DNA of 64,000 nucleotides from Hyphomicrobiales bacterium (GTDB taxonomy: Bacteria; Pseudomonadota; Alphaproteobacteria; Rhizobiales; Rhizobiaceae), in contig UBTF01000009.1 in the NCBI GenBank assembly GCA_900468285.1, positions 124,001-188,000 of the forward strand. The letters are read 5' to 3'. This document shows positions 47,407 to 57,764 of the stretch, piece after piece (positions within the stretch are counted from its first letter, which is position 1; the number at the start of each line of letters is the position of its first letter). Under the pieces are notes generated by a model. That model worked only from the letters and a program-made list of their open reading frames with translations, had not been told where the DNA came from and ran no database searches. The translations under genes were made by a program, and so were the position numbers.

Positions 47407-49017
47407 GTGAAGGAACTTGGAGTACACAATCCTGAAAATGGCGTGTCGACGCTTGGTTTGTCGGCCGTAGCCGCCGTGCATTACAATCTCATCGAGAGCG
47501 AATTGTACGAGCACGCCATCCGAAATGGTGAAGCCGATCTGACTGCAGATGGTGCCTTGCGTGCCGTGACGGGTCAGCACACGGGCCGTTCGCCAAAAGA
47601 CAAGTTCGTCGTTCGCGACGCTTCCACCGAAGACAAGATCTGGTGGGATAACAACAAGCCGCTCTCGCCAGAGCACTTCGAGTTGCTTCACAAGGACATG
47701 CTCGCTCACGCTGCTGGCAAGACCCTCTATGTTCAGGATCTGATCGGCGGCGCGGACGAAGGCAACGCCTTGCCGACTCGCGTTGTTACGGAACTGGCAT
47801 GGCACGGCCTTTTCATCCGCAACCTTCTTATCCGCCCTTCGCGCGAGAAGCTGTCTTCCTTCACGCAGAAGCTGACAATCATCAATCTGCCGAGCTTCAA
47901 GGCGGATCCTGCTCGTCATGGTGTGCGGACAGAGACCGTCATTGCCTGCGACCTGACCAAGGGCCTGGTTCTTATCGGCGGAACATCCTACGCCGGTGAA
48001 AACAAGAAATCCGTCTTCACTGTTCTGAATTACCTGCTGCCTGCCAAGGGTGTGATGCCCATGCACTGCTCGGCCAATGTCGGGCCTGAAGGTGACGCAG
48101 CCGTATTCTTCGGTCTTTCCGGCACCGGCAAGACGACACTGTCGGCTGACCCTGCGCGCACACTGATCGGTGACGATGAGCATGGCTGGGGCGAGGAAGG
48201 CATCTTCAATTTCGAAGGTGGTTGCTACGCCAAGGCCATCAAGCTTTCGGCAGAGGCAGAGCCTGAAATCTATGCCGCCACCCGTCGTTTCGGCACCGTG
48301 CTCGAGAACGTCGTTCTGGACGAAAACCGCGTTCCTGATTTCGACGACAACTCGCTGACGGAAAACACCCGTAGTGCATATCCGCTGCACTTCATTCCGA
48401 ATGCATCGGAAACGGGCATTGCCGGTCATCCCAAGACCATCATCATGCTCACCGCAGATGCCTTCGGCGTCCTGCCTCCGATCGCACGTCTGACGCCAGA
48501 ACAGGCCATGTACCACTTCCTGTCCGGTTACACGGCAAAGGTGGCTGGCACGGAAAAGGGCGTAACAGAGCCGGAAGCAACATTCTCGACCTGCTTCGGT
48601 GCGCCGTTCATGCCACGTCACCCTGCAGAATACGGCAATCTGCTGCGTGACCTCATCGGCAAGCATGGCGTTGACTGCTGGCTGGTCAACACCGGCTGGA
48701 CCGGCGGCGCCTATGGCGTTGGCAAGCGTATGCCCATCAAGGCAACACGTGCGCTTCTCACGGCAGCGCTGAAGGGTGAACTCAAGAACGCGCAGTTCCG
48801 GACGGACGCCAATTTCGGTTTTGCTGTTCCAACGGCGCTTGAAGGCATCGATAACGGCATTCTCGATCCGCGTTCAACCTGGGCAGATGGTGCCGCTTAC
48901 GACGCGCAGGCAAAGAAGCTGGTTTCCATGTTTGTCACGAACTTCACCAAGTTCGAAGACCATGTCGACAGCAAGGTGCGCGAAGCAGCGCCTGGCCTGA
49001 AGATCGCTGCTGAATAA
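47407..49017 (+). CDS. pckA: PckA, phosphoenolpyruvate carboxykinase (ATP)
   Basis: PckA turns oxaloacetate into PEP for gluconeogenesis on organic acids. The 536-aa protein starts at a GTG and carries [20 protein letters not shown], the kinase loop [16 protein letters not shown], and the [20 protein letters not shown] metal and nucleotide motif. Its length and order of motifs are typical of the ATP type. A parS-like site and a terminator follow the stop. Confidence 0.97.
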   Translation: MKELGVHNPENGVSTLGLSAVAAVHYNLIESELYEHAIRNGEADLTADGALRAVTGQHTGRSPKDKFVVRDASTEDKIWWDNNKPLSPEHFELLHKDMLAHAAGKTLYVQDLIGGADEGNALPTRVVTELAWHGLFIRNLLIRPSREKLSSFTQKLTIINLPSFKADPARHGVRTETVIACDLTKGLVLIGGTSYAGENKKSVFTVLNYLLPAKGVMPMHCSANVGPEGDAAVFFGLSGTGKTTLSADPARTLIGDDEHGWGEEGIFNFEGGCYAKAIKLSAEAEPEIYAATRRFGTVLENVVLDENRVPDFDDNSLTENTRSAYPLHFIPNASETGIAGHPKTIIMLTADAFGVLPPIARLTPEQAMYHFLSGYTAKVAGTEKGVTEPEATFSTCFGAPFMPRHPAEYGNLLRDLIGKHGVDCWLVNTGWTGGAYGVGKRMPIKATRALLTAALKGELKNAQFRTDANFGFAVPTALEGIDNGILDPRSTWADGAAYDAQAKKLVSMFVTNFTKFEDHVDSKVREAAPGLKIAAE

Positions 49018-49027
49018 CGTCGCTTTT

Positions 49028-49043
49028 GGATTCACGTGAAACG
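49028..49043. promoter_or_regulatory. parS-like site 6, after pckA
   Basis: GGATTCACGTGAAACG has three mismatches in the 16-mer but keeps TTCACGTGAA. It is intergenic, 11 bp past the pckA stop, and 39 kb from the origin, the farthest and weakest of the six. Confidence 0.55.
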
Positions 49044-49066
49044 AAACCCGGCCTTGTGCCGGGTTT
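49044..49066 (+). terminator. pckA terminator
   Basis: AAACCCGGC / GCCGGGTTT with a 5-base loop is followed by TTT, directly next to a parS-like site. Confidence 0.85.
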
Positions 49067-49069
49067 TTT

Positions 49070-49282
49070 CGTGGTCGGACACCTTTCTGCGCTCCCAACC
49101 TTATCCTCGGGCTGGTCCTTAGGATTCCGCGAACCACAACATCGCCGTGGTTGGATCCCGCCGGAAAGTCGCTGCGTGACGTCCAGTGAGGGCCTGAGCC
49201 TTGCGCGCTGCGATCTTTTCACACGAGGCTGATGGTTTCCATTCGTCCCGATCTGTGGCATCACCGCCGCCGGAGAATAAAG
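49070..49282. other. Gene-free stretch before arfB
   Basis: About 210 bp separate the pckA terminator from arfB. Short open frames here overlap arfB in other frames and have no recognisable similarity. No RNA or repeat was identified; it probably holds the arfB promoter. Confidence 0.4.
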
Positions 49283-49717
49283 ATGGCCAGTGCACCACTT
49301 TTTATCAGCAACAGAATAACGATTGCCGGATGGGAACTGACGGAGCAATTCGTGCTGGCCGGGGGGCCTGGCGGACAGAACGTCAACAAGGTCTCTACCG
49401 CCGTTCAGCTGTTTTTCAATGTTGCCGGATCACCCTCTCTGACGGACCGGGTGAAGACCAATCTCCTGCAGCTCGGCGGCAGGCGAGTCTCGAAGGATGG
49501 CGTGCTGATGATCGAGGCCAACCGGTTTCGCACGCAGGAACGCAACCGCGAAGATGCCCGCGAACGCCTCAAGGAATTGATTCTCAAGGCGGCGGAGCCA
49601 CCGCCACCGGTACGCAGGCCAACCAAACCCACCAAGGGGTCGGTTGAGCGCCGGTTGAAGGAAAAATCCGGCCGCTCTGACGTCAAGAAGATGCGCGGCA
49701 GGCCAGATAACGACTAG
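49283..49717 (+). CDS. arfB: ArfB (YaeJ), ribosome-rescue peptidyl-tRNA hydrolase
   Basis: ArfB releases stalled peptides from ribosomes on broken mRNAs without a stop codon. The 144-aa protein contains the GGQ catalytic motif in LAGGPGGQNVNKVSTAV and the basic C-terminal tail (PTKPTKGSVERRLKEKSGR) that enters the mRNA channel. I chose the ATG at 49283 (MASAPLF), as 17 upstream codons do not fit the family. It differs from release factors by its short length and lack of a codon-recognition domain. Confidence 0.93.
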   Translation: MASAPLFISNRITIAGWELTEQFVLAGGPGGQNVNKVSTAVQLFFNVAGSPSLTDRVKTNLLQLGGRRVSKDGVLMIEANRFRTQERNREDARERLKELILKAAEPPPPVRRPTKPTKGSVERRLKEKSGRSDVKKMRGRPDND

Positions 49718-49745
49718 GGTTCTCTTTTTTTGCCCCATCGAAAAA

Positions 49746-50714
49746 CTAGAGTTTTCGCAGCGCGACCGTGTCGATCAGATGGTCCTTGCCCTTGCGCAGA
49801 ATAAGGTCAGCGCGGGGGCGGGATGGCAGGATGTTCTGCCTGAGGTTTCTCAGATTGATGTTTTCCCAAAGCCCTTCGGCGATTGCCAGCGCCGCTTCTT
49901 CCGAAATCGTGGCGTAACGGTTGAAGTAAGAGGAAGGATCGCGAAACGCGGTCCGGCGCAGATTCATGAAGCGGTTGACGTACCAGTTGTGGATCAGGCT
50001 CTCATCGGCGTCGATATAGATCGAGAAATCGAAGAAATCCGAAACCATCGGCACGATCCGCCCACCCGCTGGCAAGTCGCGGGATTGCAGCACGTTGATG
50101 CCTTCAAAGATCAGAATGTCAGGACGATCGATGGTGGTGAATTCGTTCGGCACCACATCATAGGTCAGATGCGAATATCGTGGCGCCTGGACATCCGGCT
50201 GCGCGGCTTTGATCGCCGACAGAAAGCGCAATAGGGCACCGATGTCGTAGCTTTCCGGGAAGCCCTTGCGGTCCATCATGTTTTCGCGCCGCAGGACGTC
50301 GTTGGGATAAAGAAAGCCGTCAGTGGTGATGAGATCGACCTTCGGGCTCGACGGCCAGCGCGCAAGAAGCTCCTTCAATATACGCGCAGTCGTCGATTTC
50401 CCGACGGCAACGGAGCCGGCAATGCCGATCACGAACGGCGTCTTGTTGACGTCGGCCATGTTCAGAAACTGGTTCCGCTGCTGAAACAGCAGCTGCGAAG
50501 CCTCCACGTGGGTCGATAACAGGCGAGACAGAGACAGGTAAATCCGCCGGACCTCATCGAGATCGATAGGGTCATCCAGCGAGCGCAGACGCTTTACCTC
50601 GTCAGCGGACAGGGTAAGCGGCGTATCGGCGCGAAATTTTGCCCATTGTTCTGAACTGAAGAAGTGATAGGGCGAATATTCATCGGGGCGGAAATGATCG
50701 AGCGTGTTTGGCAT
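49746..50714 (-). CDS. coaA: CoaA, pantothenate kinase type I
   Basis: CoaA phosphorylates pantothenate, the first step of CoA synthesis. The P-loop [38 protein letters not shown] and [11 protein letters not shown] motifs are present. I chose the ATG at 50714 (322 aa) because GGGAGG lies 8 bases upstream; an earlier ATG at 50747 overlaps the hisE stop. Its place at the end of the his run is conserved in rhizobia. Confidence 0.94.
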   Translation of the reverse strand: MPNTLDHFRPDEYSPYHFFSSEQWAKFRADTPLTLSADEVKRLRSLDDPIDLDEVRRIYLSLSRLLSTHVEASQLLFQQRNQFLNMADVNKTPFVIGIAGSVAVGKSTTARILKELLARWPSSPKVDLITTDGFLYPNDVLRRENMMDRKGFPESYDIGALLRFLSAIKAAQPDVQAPRYSHLTYDVVPNEFTTIDRPDILIFEGINVLQSRDLPAGGRIVPMVSDFFDFSIYIDADESLIHNWYVNRFMNLRRTAFRDPSSYFNRYATISEEAALAIAEGLWENINLRNLRQNILPSRPRADLILRKGKDHLIDTVALRKL

Positions 50715-50743
50715 GCCTTGTCCTCCCATGCGTGCCACAGTCG

Positions 50744-51067
50744 TCATTTTCCAGGCCTCGATTCCTTTTCGCTGATGCCTGATTGTGCCGTGCGCCGTTC
50801 CAGTTCCGCATACACCTCCGACAAGGGCAGGTCTGCAATCTTCAGCACGACCAGAAGATGATAGAGCAGGTCGGCTGCCTCATCCGTCAGGTTCTTGCGG
50901 TCGTTGGAGATGGCGGCGATAACGGTTTCCACCGCTTCCTCACCAAGCTTCTTGGCGGCACGTGGCTGGCCCGAAGCGACGAGTTTCGCAGTCCAGGATT
51001 CCTCTGGCGAGGCGCTGGCGCGCTGCGCCACGATACGCTCCAGATCGGAAAGGGAAAATGCAGTCAT
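50744..51067 (-). CDS. hisE: HisE, phosphoribosyl-ATP pyrophosphatase
   Basis: HisE removes pyrophosphate from phosphoribosyl-ATP, the second step of histidine synthesis. The 107-aa protein (ATG at 51067, [12 protein letters not shown]) has [14 protein letters not shown] and [14 protein letters not shown], which carry the acidic metal ligands. The longer frame to 51091 overlaps the hisF stop by ATGA and is a possible alternative start. Confidence 0.93.
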   Translation of the reverse strand: MTAFSLSDLERIVAQRASASPEESWTAKLVASGQPRAAKKLGEEAVETVIAAISNDRKNLTDEAADLLYHLLVVLKIADLPLSEVYAELERRTAQSGISEKESRPGK

Positions 51068-51087
51068 CTCGCAATATCCTAGTGAGA

Positions 51088-51864
51088 TCAATCAAGACGC
51101 ATGGCGATGCCGTGATCGGCCATGTAGGCTTTGGCTTCGCCAATGGAATATGTTCCGAAATGGAAGATGGATGCAGCCAGAACCGCCGTCGCGTGGCCAT
51201 CCCTGACACCAGCCACAAGATCATCCAGCGTGCCAACGCCACCCGAAGCAACGACAGGGACACGAACCTGGTCTGCAATCGTTCTGGTCAAGGCGATGTC
51301 ATAGCCGCTCTTTGTCCCGTCACGATCCATGGAGGTGACAAGCAATTCGCCGGCGCCACGCTCAACCATCTTGATGGCAAATTCCACCGCGTCGATGCCC
51401 GTGGCCTGGCGACCGCCATGGGTAAAAATCTCCCATCGATCCGTCTCACCGGCGCTCGAAACTTTCTTGGCGTCGATCGAGACCACGATGCACTGATTGC
51501 CGAATTTATCGGCGGCCTGCGCGACAAAATCCGGGTCCTTCACGGCCGCCGAATTGATGGACACCTTGTCAGCGCCACACAGCAGTAGCTTTCGGATATC
51601 GCCGACGGCGCGAACACCGCCACCGACCGTAACAGGCATGAAGCAATGATCGGCCGTGCGGGAGACAACATCGAAAATGGTGTCGCGATTGTCTGACGAG
51701 GCAGTGATATCGAGAAAGCAGAGCTCATCGGCACCGGCAGCGTCATAGGCTTTCGCCGCTTCGACGGGGTCACCCGCATCGATGAGATCGACGAAATTTA
51801 CGCCTTTGACCACGCGGCCATCTTTCACATCGAGGCAGGGTATGATGCGAGCCTTCAGGGTCAT
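51088..51864 (-). CDS. hisF: HisF, imidazole glycerol phosphate synthase cyclase
   Basis: HisF forms imidazole glycerol phosphate and AICAR using ammonia from HisH. The 258-aa half-barrel repeat protein has [19 protein letters not shown] (catalytic Asp), [13 protein letters not shown], and [14 protein letters not shown] (second catalytic Asp). It overlaps hisA by 4 bp. Confidence 0.97.
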   Translation of the reverse strand: MTLKARIIPCLDVKDGRVVKGVNFVDLIDAGDPVEAAKAYDAAGADELCFLDITASSDNRDTIFDVVSRTADHCFMPVTVGGGVRAVGDIRKLLLCGADKVSINSAAVKDPDFVAQAADKFGNQCIVVSIDAKKVSSAGETDRWEIFTHGGRQATGIDAVEFAIKMVERGAGELLVTSMDRDGTKSGYDIALTRTIADQVRVPVVASGGVGTLDDLVAGVRDGHATAVLAASIFHFGTYSIGEAKAYMADHGIAMRLD

Positions 51865-52595
51865 GCGCGCGCCTCCTTTATCAAAGCCAGTGCCTCAGCC
51901 GGGTCGATGCGCCCGTCATAAAGGGCGCGACCGGAAATCGCACCCTCGAGCTTTGCCGCGTCAGGCTCCAGCATTCTCTTGATGTCCTCAATGGACGCCA
52001 ATCCACCCGATGCAATGACGGGGATCGATACCGCATTCGCCAACTCCAGGGTGGATGCCCAGTTGATGCCAGCCAGAATGCCATCTCTGTCGATATCGGT
52101 GTAGATGATTGCGGCAACACCAGCGCCCTCGAAACGCTGTGCAAGTTCGATGACCCCGAGTTCGGAGGCTTCGGCCCACCCCTCTACCGCGACCTTGCCC
52201 CCCTTGGCATCGATACCAACGGCCACCTGACCGGGGAAACATTTGCACGCTTCCATGACCAGAACCGGATCGCGCACGGCAACGGTTCCCAGAATAACGC
52301 GGGCCAGGCCGCGCGACAGCCAAGCCTCGATGTGATCGAGCGTACGAATACCGCCACCCAGCTGGACGGGGTTGCTGGTGGACTTTAGAATGGCATCGAC
52401 GGCGTCACCATTGACAGTCTGGCCGGCAAAGGCACCGTTCAGGTCCACCACATGCAGCCATTCGAAACCCTGGTCTTCAAACGCCTTTGCCTGAGCGCCG
52501 GGGTCTGTGTTGTAGACGGTGGCCTGTTCCATATCACCCAGCTTGAGGCGAACGCACTGGCCATCTTTAAGGTCGATTGCGGGAAATAAGATCAT
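51861..52595 (-). CDS. hisA: HisA, ProFAR isomerase
   Basis: HisA isomerises the aminoaldose ProFAR to the aminoketose PRFAR. The 244-aa TIM barrel starts [19 protein letters not shown] and carries the catalytic pair in AIDLKDG and [15 protein letters not shown]. It lies one base after hisH and overlaps hisF by ATGA. Confidence 0.97.
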   Translation of the reverse strand: MILFPAIDLKDGQCVRLKLGDMEQATVYNTDPGAQAKAFEDQGFEWLHVVDLNGAFAGQTVNGDAVDAILKSTSNPVQLGGGIRTLDHIEAWLSRGLARVILGTVAVRDPVLVMEACKCFPGQVAVGIDAKGGKVAVEGWAEASELGVIELAQRFEGAGVAAIIYTDIDRDGILAGINWASTLELANAVSIPVIASGGLASIEDIKRMLEPDAAKLEGAISGRALYDGRIDPAEALALIKEARA

Positions 52596-52596
52596 G

Positions 52597-53247
52597 TCAG
52601 GGCTTCCAGCGCAGGAAATTGGAAATCAGGGCAAGGCCGAGTGTCTGGCTTTTTTCCGGGTGAAACTGGGCGCCGACCATGTTGTCGCGACCCACGAAAG
52701 CCGTCATGGCGCCGCCGTAATCGGTGGTGGCGATAACGTCATGCTCGTTTCTTGCGGCAAGGTGGTAGGAATGGACGAAGTAGGCGTGCAGACCGTCCGG
52801 GCCGGTCTTGATGCCTTCAAAGACAGGGTGCGGCCTGTGAAGCTCCAGCGTATTCCAGCCGATCTGCGGTACCTTCAACGTCGGGTCAGCTGGGGTCATC
52901 TCCACGACATCCCCTTCGATCCAGCCAAGACCCTGGCTTATCGTTTTTTCCAGTCCGCGAGACGACATCAACTGCATACCGACGCAGACGCCGATGAAGG
53001 GACGCCCTTTTGTCTCCACCGCGTCGGTCAAAGCCTGATGCATTCCGGGAACGGCCGCAAGACCGGCGCGGCAGTCCGCATAGGCGCCAACACCCGGCAA
53101 AACGATGCGATCGGCCGATGCAACGCGATCGGGATCATCGGTGAGATCGATGATCGCATCGATACCGGCTTCGCGCGCCGCCCGCTCAAATGCCTTGGTC
53201 GCCGAACGAAGATTGCCGGAGCCGTAATCGATAATTGCCACACGCAT
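52597..53247 (-). CDS. hisH: HisH, imidazole glycerol phosphate synthase glutaminase
   Basis: HisH supplies ammonia to HisF from glutamine. The 216-aa class I amidotransferase has [10 protein letters not shown] at the N-terminus, catalytic Cys in [13 protein letters not shown], and the His-Glu pair in [10 protein letters not shown]. It follows the DUF2628 gene by two bases. Confidence 0.97.
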   Translation of the reverse strand: MRVAIIDYGSGNLRSATKAFERAAREAGIDAIIDLTDDPDRVASADRIVLPGVGAYADCRAGLAAVPGMHQALTDAVETKGRPFIGVCVGMQLMSSRGLEKTISQGLGWIEGDVVEMTPADPTLKVPQIGWNTLELHRPHPVFEGIKTGPDGLHAYFVHSYHLAARNEHDVIATTDYGGAMTAFVGRDNMVGAQFHPEKSQTLGLALISNFLRWKP

Positions 53248-53249
53248 GA

Positions 53250-53741
53250 TCAGCGCCTTCCATTCAGATCGAACTGAAACGACCCTGCCGGATCGCTCGT
53301 CTTGTAACTTCCGCTCTTTGTATCTCGCTTCCAGTCTGGATGCGGAACGGTGTTGGACACACCTGTTTCAGACAGCGGCAGGCTCGCAAAATACATATCT
53401 TCTGCCGTTGCAAGGTCTGGTGCCGCGACAACGGTCTTGAAGGTCCATCCTCTCGATAAAAGATGTCGAACGACAAGATTTCGACCTTCGAATCCGGCTA
53501 CCAAGGCCGCGGCAATGGCGAAAACAAGACCTGTTGCGGCCAAGCCATCAAGCGCAGAAACCTGCCCCGCTGCGACTTGCAAAATGACCAGCCCGATGGC
53601 GACCCACCACAGGCGCTGAACGGCAAACCATATCCATGGAAACAGAAAGGCGAGCCAGGAAAAACGATCGGCAATCAGGCGTGTCGAGCGGTGATCCCGA
53701 TCCGGACCACCGGGTGCTTCCAGAACGATATATGAGATCAT
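53250..53741 (-). CDS. DUF2628 membrane protein within the his run
   Basis: This 163-aa protein of unknown function begins at the ATG at 53741 ([12 protein letters not shown]). Predicted membrane segments occur at [32 protein letters not shown] and [14 protein letters not shown]. The C-terminal half is soluble, with [20 protein letters not shown]. It sits between hisB and hisH, two bases from hisH, and has no known link to histidine synthesis. The open frame continues 91 codons upstream into hisB antisense-like sequence and is not used. Confidence 0.82.
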   Translation of the reverse strand: MISYIVLEAPGGPDRDHRSTRLIADRFSWLAFLFPWIWFAVQRLWWVAIGLVILQVAAGQVSALDGLAATGLVFAIAAALVAGFEGRNLVVRHLLSRGWTFKTVVAAPDLATAEDMYFASLPLSETGVSNTVPHPDWKRDTKSGSYKTSDPAGSFQFDLNGRR

Positions 53742-53820
53742 TGGCGTTCCTGACGTGGTTTTGCGCTGAGTGACGAATACGTGATTGCTCTTGCGCCACT
53801 GCGTGCAGATCCTGACCTTT

Positions 53821-54417
53821 TCAGGCCAGCATACCCTTTGTCGAAGGCACGCGGTCTGCCTGACGCGGATCGATTTCCGTCGCAGTGCGCAGAACACGTG
53901 CAACTGCCTTGAAGCAGGTCTCGGCGATATGGTGGTTGTTGGCACCATAGTGGTTGAGAACATGCAAGGTAATGCCACCGTTCTGAGCAAGCGCCTGAAA
54001 AAATTCCCGAACAAGCTCAGTATCGAAAGTGCCGATCTTTGGGGCCGAGAACATCACGTTCCAGACCAGAAAAGGGCGACCGGAAATATCGACGGCTGCC
54101 TTTGTCATGGTCTCGTCCATGGCCAGATCAAGAGAAGCGTAGCGGGTAATACCGCGACGATCTCCGAGTGCCTTGGAAATGGCCTGACCGATGGCAATGC
54201 CGGTATCTTCCACGGTGTGGTGATCGTCGATGTGCAGATCACCTTTCACATTGATGTCCATGTCGATCAGAGAATGGCGGCTGAGCTGGTCCAGCATATG
54301 GTCGAAAAATCCCACACCCGTGGAAATCTGCGACTTGCCTGTTCCGTCGATGTTCACGCGCACGAAGACGTCCGTCTCGTTTGTCTTGCGGGAAATCTCA
54401 GCTCTGCGTTCTGCCAT
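53821..54417 (-). CDS. hisB: HisB, imidazoleglycerol-phosphate dehydratase
   Basis: HisB dehydrates imidazole glycerol phosphate. The 198-aa monofunctional form shows [18 protein letters not shown], the metal-binding [16 protein letters not shown] and [15 protein letters not shown]. It lacks the phosphatase half of the E. coli enzyme. It starts the hisB-DUF2628-hisH-hisA-hisF-hisE run and is divergent from hslV. Confidence 0.96.
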   Translation of the reverse strand: MAERRAEISRKTNETDVFVRVNIDGTGKSQISTGVGFFDHMLDQLSRHSLIDMDINVKGDLHIDDHHTVEDTGIAIGQAISKALGDRRGITRYASLDLAMDETMTKAAVDISGRPFLVWNVMFSAPKIGTFDTELVREFFQALAQNGGITLHVLNHYGANNHHIAETCFKAVARVLRTATEIDPRQADRVPSTKGMLA

Positions 54418-54614
54418 CTGGCTGCTCCGTATCGATATTGGCGTTCCATATCAGCATGACCCACAAATATCCAGCCAAGACATCGCCTGGCCCGATTGTC
54501 CGAAGGTGGAGCCGGGCGTGCCGATTTGCAATCGCAAAAACCGGACTTACATAGACTTCGAACGGGACCGCAGGGGCGGTCCGACAACGCCCATTTTGGG
54601 CAAACAGGTGTTTG

Positions 54615-55139
54615 ATGACAACGATTATTACTGTGAGAAAGGCCGGCAAGGTCGTCATGGCCGGTGACGGCCAGGTCAGTCTCGGTCAGACCGTCATGAA
54701 AGGCAATGCCCGCAAGGTGCGCCGCATCGGCAAGGGCGAAGTGATTGCCGGTTTTGCCGGGGCTACCGCAGATGCTTTCACGCTTCTCGACAGGCTTGAA
54801 AAGAAGCTGGAGCAATATCCCGGGCAATTGATGCGCGCTGCCGTGGAGCTTGCCAAGGACTGGCGCACCGACAAATATCTGCGCAATCTTGAGGCCATGA
54901 TGCTTGTCGCTGACAAGTCGATAACCTTGGCCATTACCGGCAATGGCGATGTCCTTGAGCCGGAACACGGGGCAATCGCAATCGGATCTGGCGGGAACTA
55001 CGCCTTTGCAGCAGCGCGTGCCCTGATGGATTCGGAAAAGTCGGCCGAAGAAGTGGCACGACAGGCACTCGATATCGCCGCTGATATCTGCGTTTACACC
55101 AATCATAATCTCGTAATCGAAACGCTCGACGCAGAATAA
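54615..55139 (+). CDS. hslV: HslV, ATP-dependent protease subunit
   Basis: HslV (ClpQ) is the threonine protease core of HslUV. After the initiator Met, the N-terminal Thr of [20 protein letters not shown] is the nucleophile; [16 protein letters not shown] follows. I chose the ATG at 54615 (174 aa) over a TTG one codon earlier. hslU begins 78 bp downstream. The 197-bp gap upstream to hisB shows no recognisable heat-shock promoter. Confidence 0.96.
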   Translation: MTTIITVRKAGKVVMAGDGQVSLGQTVMKGNARKVRRIGKGEVIAGFAGATADAFTLLDRLEKKLEQYPGQLMRAAVELAKDWRTDKYLRNLEAMMLVADKSITLAITGNGDVLEPEHGAIAIGSGGNYAFAAARALMDSEKSAEEVARQALDIAADICVYTNHNLVIETLDAE

Positions 55140-55217
55140 GCTGCGGCCGCCAAACATATGGGTTCTGTGGGCCGGGCCGACATGGCTGGTCGCAACAGAG
55201 ACGCCGAAAGGAAGACA

Positions 55218-56525
55218 ATGACGAATTTTTCTCCCCGCGAGATCGTTTCAGAACTCGACCGCCACATCATCGGTCAGCATGACGCCAAGCGTGCCGTGGC
55301 AATTGCCCTGCGCAATCGCTGGCGCCGCCAGCAGCTCGATGACAGCCTGCGCGATGAGGTGATGCCGAAGAACATCCTCATGATCGGGCCGACGGGTGTC
55401 GGCAAGACCGAGATTTCCCGTCGTCTTGCAAAACTGGCCGGAGCGCCTTTCATCAAGGTCGAGGCGACGAAGTTTACCGAGGTCGGCTATGTCGGCCGCG
55501 ACGTCGAGCAGATCATTCGCGATCTCGTGGAAATTGGCATCGGCCTCGTCCGGGAAAAGAAACGCACGGAAGTGCAGGCCAAGGCTCATGCCAGTGCAGA
55601 AGAACGTGTGCTGGATGCCCTCGTCGGCTCTACGGCCTCTCCGGCCACGCGGGAAAGCTTCCGCAAGAAGCTTCGCGATGGAGAGCTGGACAAGAAGGAA
55701 ATCGATATCGAAGTCGCTGACGCAGGCTCTGGAATGCCCGGTTTCGAAATTCCGGGAATGCCGGGCGCGAATATCGGCGTCCTCAATCTTTCAGACATGT
55801 TCGGCAAGGCTATGGGTGGCCGCACCAAGAAGGTCCGCACGACAGTCGAGAAATCCTATGCGGACCTTATTCGCGACGAGTCGGACAAGCTTCTCGACAA
55901 TGAGCTCATCCAGCGCGAAGCCGTAAAATCGGTAGAGAATGATGGCATCGTCTTCCTTGACGAAATCGACAAGATCGCCGCACGCGACGGCGGCATGGGT
56001 GCGGGCGTTTCTCGTGAAGGTGTCCAGCGTGATCTTCTGCCGCTGGTGGAGGGAACGACGGTTTCGACCAAGTACGGGCCGGTCAAGACCGATCATATTC
56101 TCTTCATCGCATCCGGCGCGTTCCACGTTTCGAAGCCCTCCGATCTTCTTCCCGAGCTTCAGGGCCGACTGCCCATTCGCGTCGAACTGAAGCCGCTGAC
56201 CAAAGAGGACTTCCGAAGGATTCTCACGGAGACGGAAGCGAGCCTCATCCGTCAATATATTGCGTTGATGGCTACGGAGGAGTTGAACCTGGAATTCACC
56301 GATGATGCCATCGATGCTTTGGCCGACGTCGCGGTGCATCTCAATTCCTCGGTGGAGAACATCGGTGCGCGTCGTCTGCAAACCGTCATGGAACGGGTAC
56401 TGGACGAAATTTCGTTCAACGCACCGGATCGCAGTGGCTCTGCCGTCAAGATCGACCAGGATTATGTCAAGGAGCATGTGGGCGATATCGCCGCCGATAC
56501 GGATCTGTCGCGCTACATTCTCTAA
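55218..56525 (+). CDS. hslU: HslU, AAA+ unfoldase of HslUV
   Basis: HslU unfolds substrates and feeds them to HslV. The 435-aa protein (ATG at 55218, [17 protein letters not shown]) has Walker [18 protein letters not shown], the [10 protein letters not shown] pore motif, Walker [18 protein letters not shown], and the sensor 2 region [18 protein letters not shown]. The C-terminus LSRYIL is the tail that docks into HslV. Its length is typical. Confidence 0.97.
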   Translation: MTNFSPREIVSELDRHIIGQHDAKRAVAIALRNRWRRQQLDDSLRDEVMPKNILMIGPTGVGKTEISRRLAKLAGAPFIKVEATKFTEVGYVGRDVEQIIRDLVEIGIGLVREKKRTEVQAKAHASAEERVLDALVGSTASPATRESFRKKLRDGELDKKEIDIEVADAGSGMPGFEIPGMPGANIGVLNLSDMFGKAMGGRTKKVRTTVEKSYADLIRDESDKLLDNELIQREAVKSVENDGIVFLDEIDKIAARDGGMGAGVSREGVQRDLLPLVEGTTVSTKYGPVKTDHILFIASGAFHVSKPSDLLPELQGRLPIRVELKPLTKEDFRRILTETEASLIRQYIALMATEELNLEFTDDAIDALADVAVHLNSSVENIGARRLQTVMERVLDEISFNAPDRSGSAVKIDQDYVKEHVGDIAADTDLSRYIL

Positions 56526-56533
56526 GATAATGC

Positions 56534-56560
56534 AGAGTGCGGCAAATCTTGCCGCACTCT
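56534..56560 (+). terminator. hslU terminator
   Basis: A perfect 12-bp stem AGAGTGCGGCAA / TTGCCGCACTCT with a 3-base loop is followed by TATTTTA. Confidence 0.9.
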
Positions 56561-56604
56561 TATTTTACTGGCCTTGTCTCGACATTTGACCAAGCTTTTC
56601 GCTA

Positions 56605-57639
56605 ATGAAAACGTTAATGGCTCTTGAGGGAATGGTCCGGCGCTCGCGTCGGCCGAGAAAAAGGCATCCGCTCGTGCGTAAAATTCTTCTGGTCCTGGCT
56701 GCCGTCATGGTTTTTAGCGCTGTCTCCCAATCCTTTGCGGAGGCTGCAAGCGTGGTGCCGCCGGGAAATCGCAACGAAGATCAGCCCGGTGTGCCCGGCG
56801 CGTCTTCCCGCCGCACCAAGGGCTCCAATTCCACATTTGATCGCAAATATCAGAAAGTGTTGGATCTGCTGTCGGGCGACAAGCAGCTCATTGCCAAGAT
56901 CAAATCCACGGCAGGCCGCTACGGAATTGACCCCATTCATATGATTGGCGCAATCGTCGGTGAACACACATATAATGTGGATGCCTATGACCGGCTTCAA
57001 TCTTACTACGTCAAAGCGGCGTCCTATGCGGGCAACAGTTTTCGATTCGGCTACAAGGACGAAAGCATTGCGCAGTTTCTGGCGCATGAGCAGTTTTCGA
57101 AATGCCAGTCCAAGCGGGAATCCGTCAGCCTCTGGACTTGCCGCGAAGATGTCTGGGACGACAGTTTCCGCGGCAAACAGGTCAATGGCGTCAGTTATCC
57201 CGATAACCGCTTCAGCGCAGTCTTCTTCCAGCCATTCTATGCCGGTCAGACCTTCGGGCTCGGGCAGATCAACCCGCTGACCGCTTTGATGCTGTCCGAC
57301 ACCGTCGCCAGAATTTCCGGCTATGAAAAGCTGGATGAGAATGATGCCGCAGCGGTTTACAACGCGATCATGGATCCCGATCACTCGCTGGCCTATATGG
57401 CAGCGGCTATCCGAAAGTCGATCGATGACTACAAATCGATTGCAGATATGGACATCTCCAAAAATCCGGGCGTGACCTCGACGCTCTACAATCTCGGCGG
57501 ATCACAGCAGCGGGCAGCGGTTCTCGCGCAGAAAAACCGTCAGAGGGCAGCAGCAGGCGAGGGGCCAGCCTGGCCGGAGGAGAACTATTACGGCTGGCTC
57601 GTCAATGAGAAGCTGCCGGAGTTGCAGCGACTCCTGTAA
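56605..57639 (+). CDS. DUF1402 lytic-transglycosylase-like exported protein
   Basis: This is a 344-aa protein with a basic N-terminus and a signal-anchor-like hydrophobic stretch (KILLVLAAVMVFSAVSQSFA), a likely signal peptide. The mature part resembles goose-type lytic transglycosylases: DPIHMIGAIVGEHTYNVDA places a candidate catalytic glutamate, and FGLGQINPLTALML matches the conserved second motif. DUF1402 is largely confined to alphaproteobacteria. Peptidoglycan cleavage is inferred from the fold motifs and not certain. It is monocistronic. Confidence 0.82.
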   Translation: MKTLMALEGMVRRSRRPRKRHPLVRKILLVLAAVMVFSAVSQSFAEAASVVPPGNRNEDQPGVPGASSRRTKGSNSTFDRKYQKVLDLLSGDKQLIAKIKSTAGRYGIDPIHMIGAIVGEHTYNVDAYDRLQSYYVKAASYAGNSFRFGYKDESIAQFLAHEQFSKCQSKRESVSLWTCREDVWDDSFRGKQVNGVSYPDNRFSAVFFQPFYAGQTFGLGQINPLTALMLSDTVARISGYEKLDENDAAAVYNAIMDPDHSLAYMAAAIRKSIDDYKSIADMDISKNPGVTSTLYNLGGSQQRAAVLAQKNRQRAAAGEGPAWPEENYYGWLVNEKLPELQRLL

Positions 57640-57764
57640 AAGCTGGAACAGGTTGCGCCAGATTGTTTCCAAAAAAGAAAAGAACTTTGGCGGCGATGCC
57701 TGATTGACGAGCGGTGGTTTGAGCGTCCACTCTGTCTGCAAATATGCAGATAGGGAGACGCAAA

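Noticed and set aside
47356..48666. A 436-codon open frame on the minus strand
   Set aside because: It is antisense to pckA, which has complete catalytic motifs and a terminator.
49070..49282. A possible tRNA, small RNA or mobile repeat before arfB
   Set aside because: There is no cloverleaf, no terminal inverted repeat and no second copy in the window.
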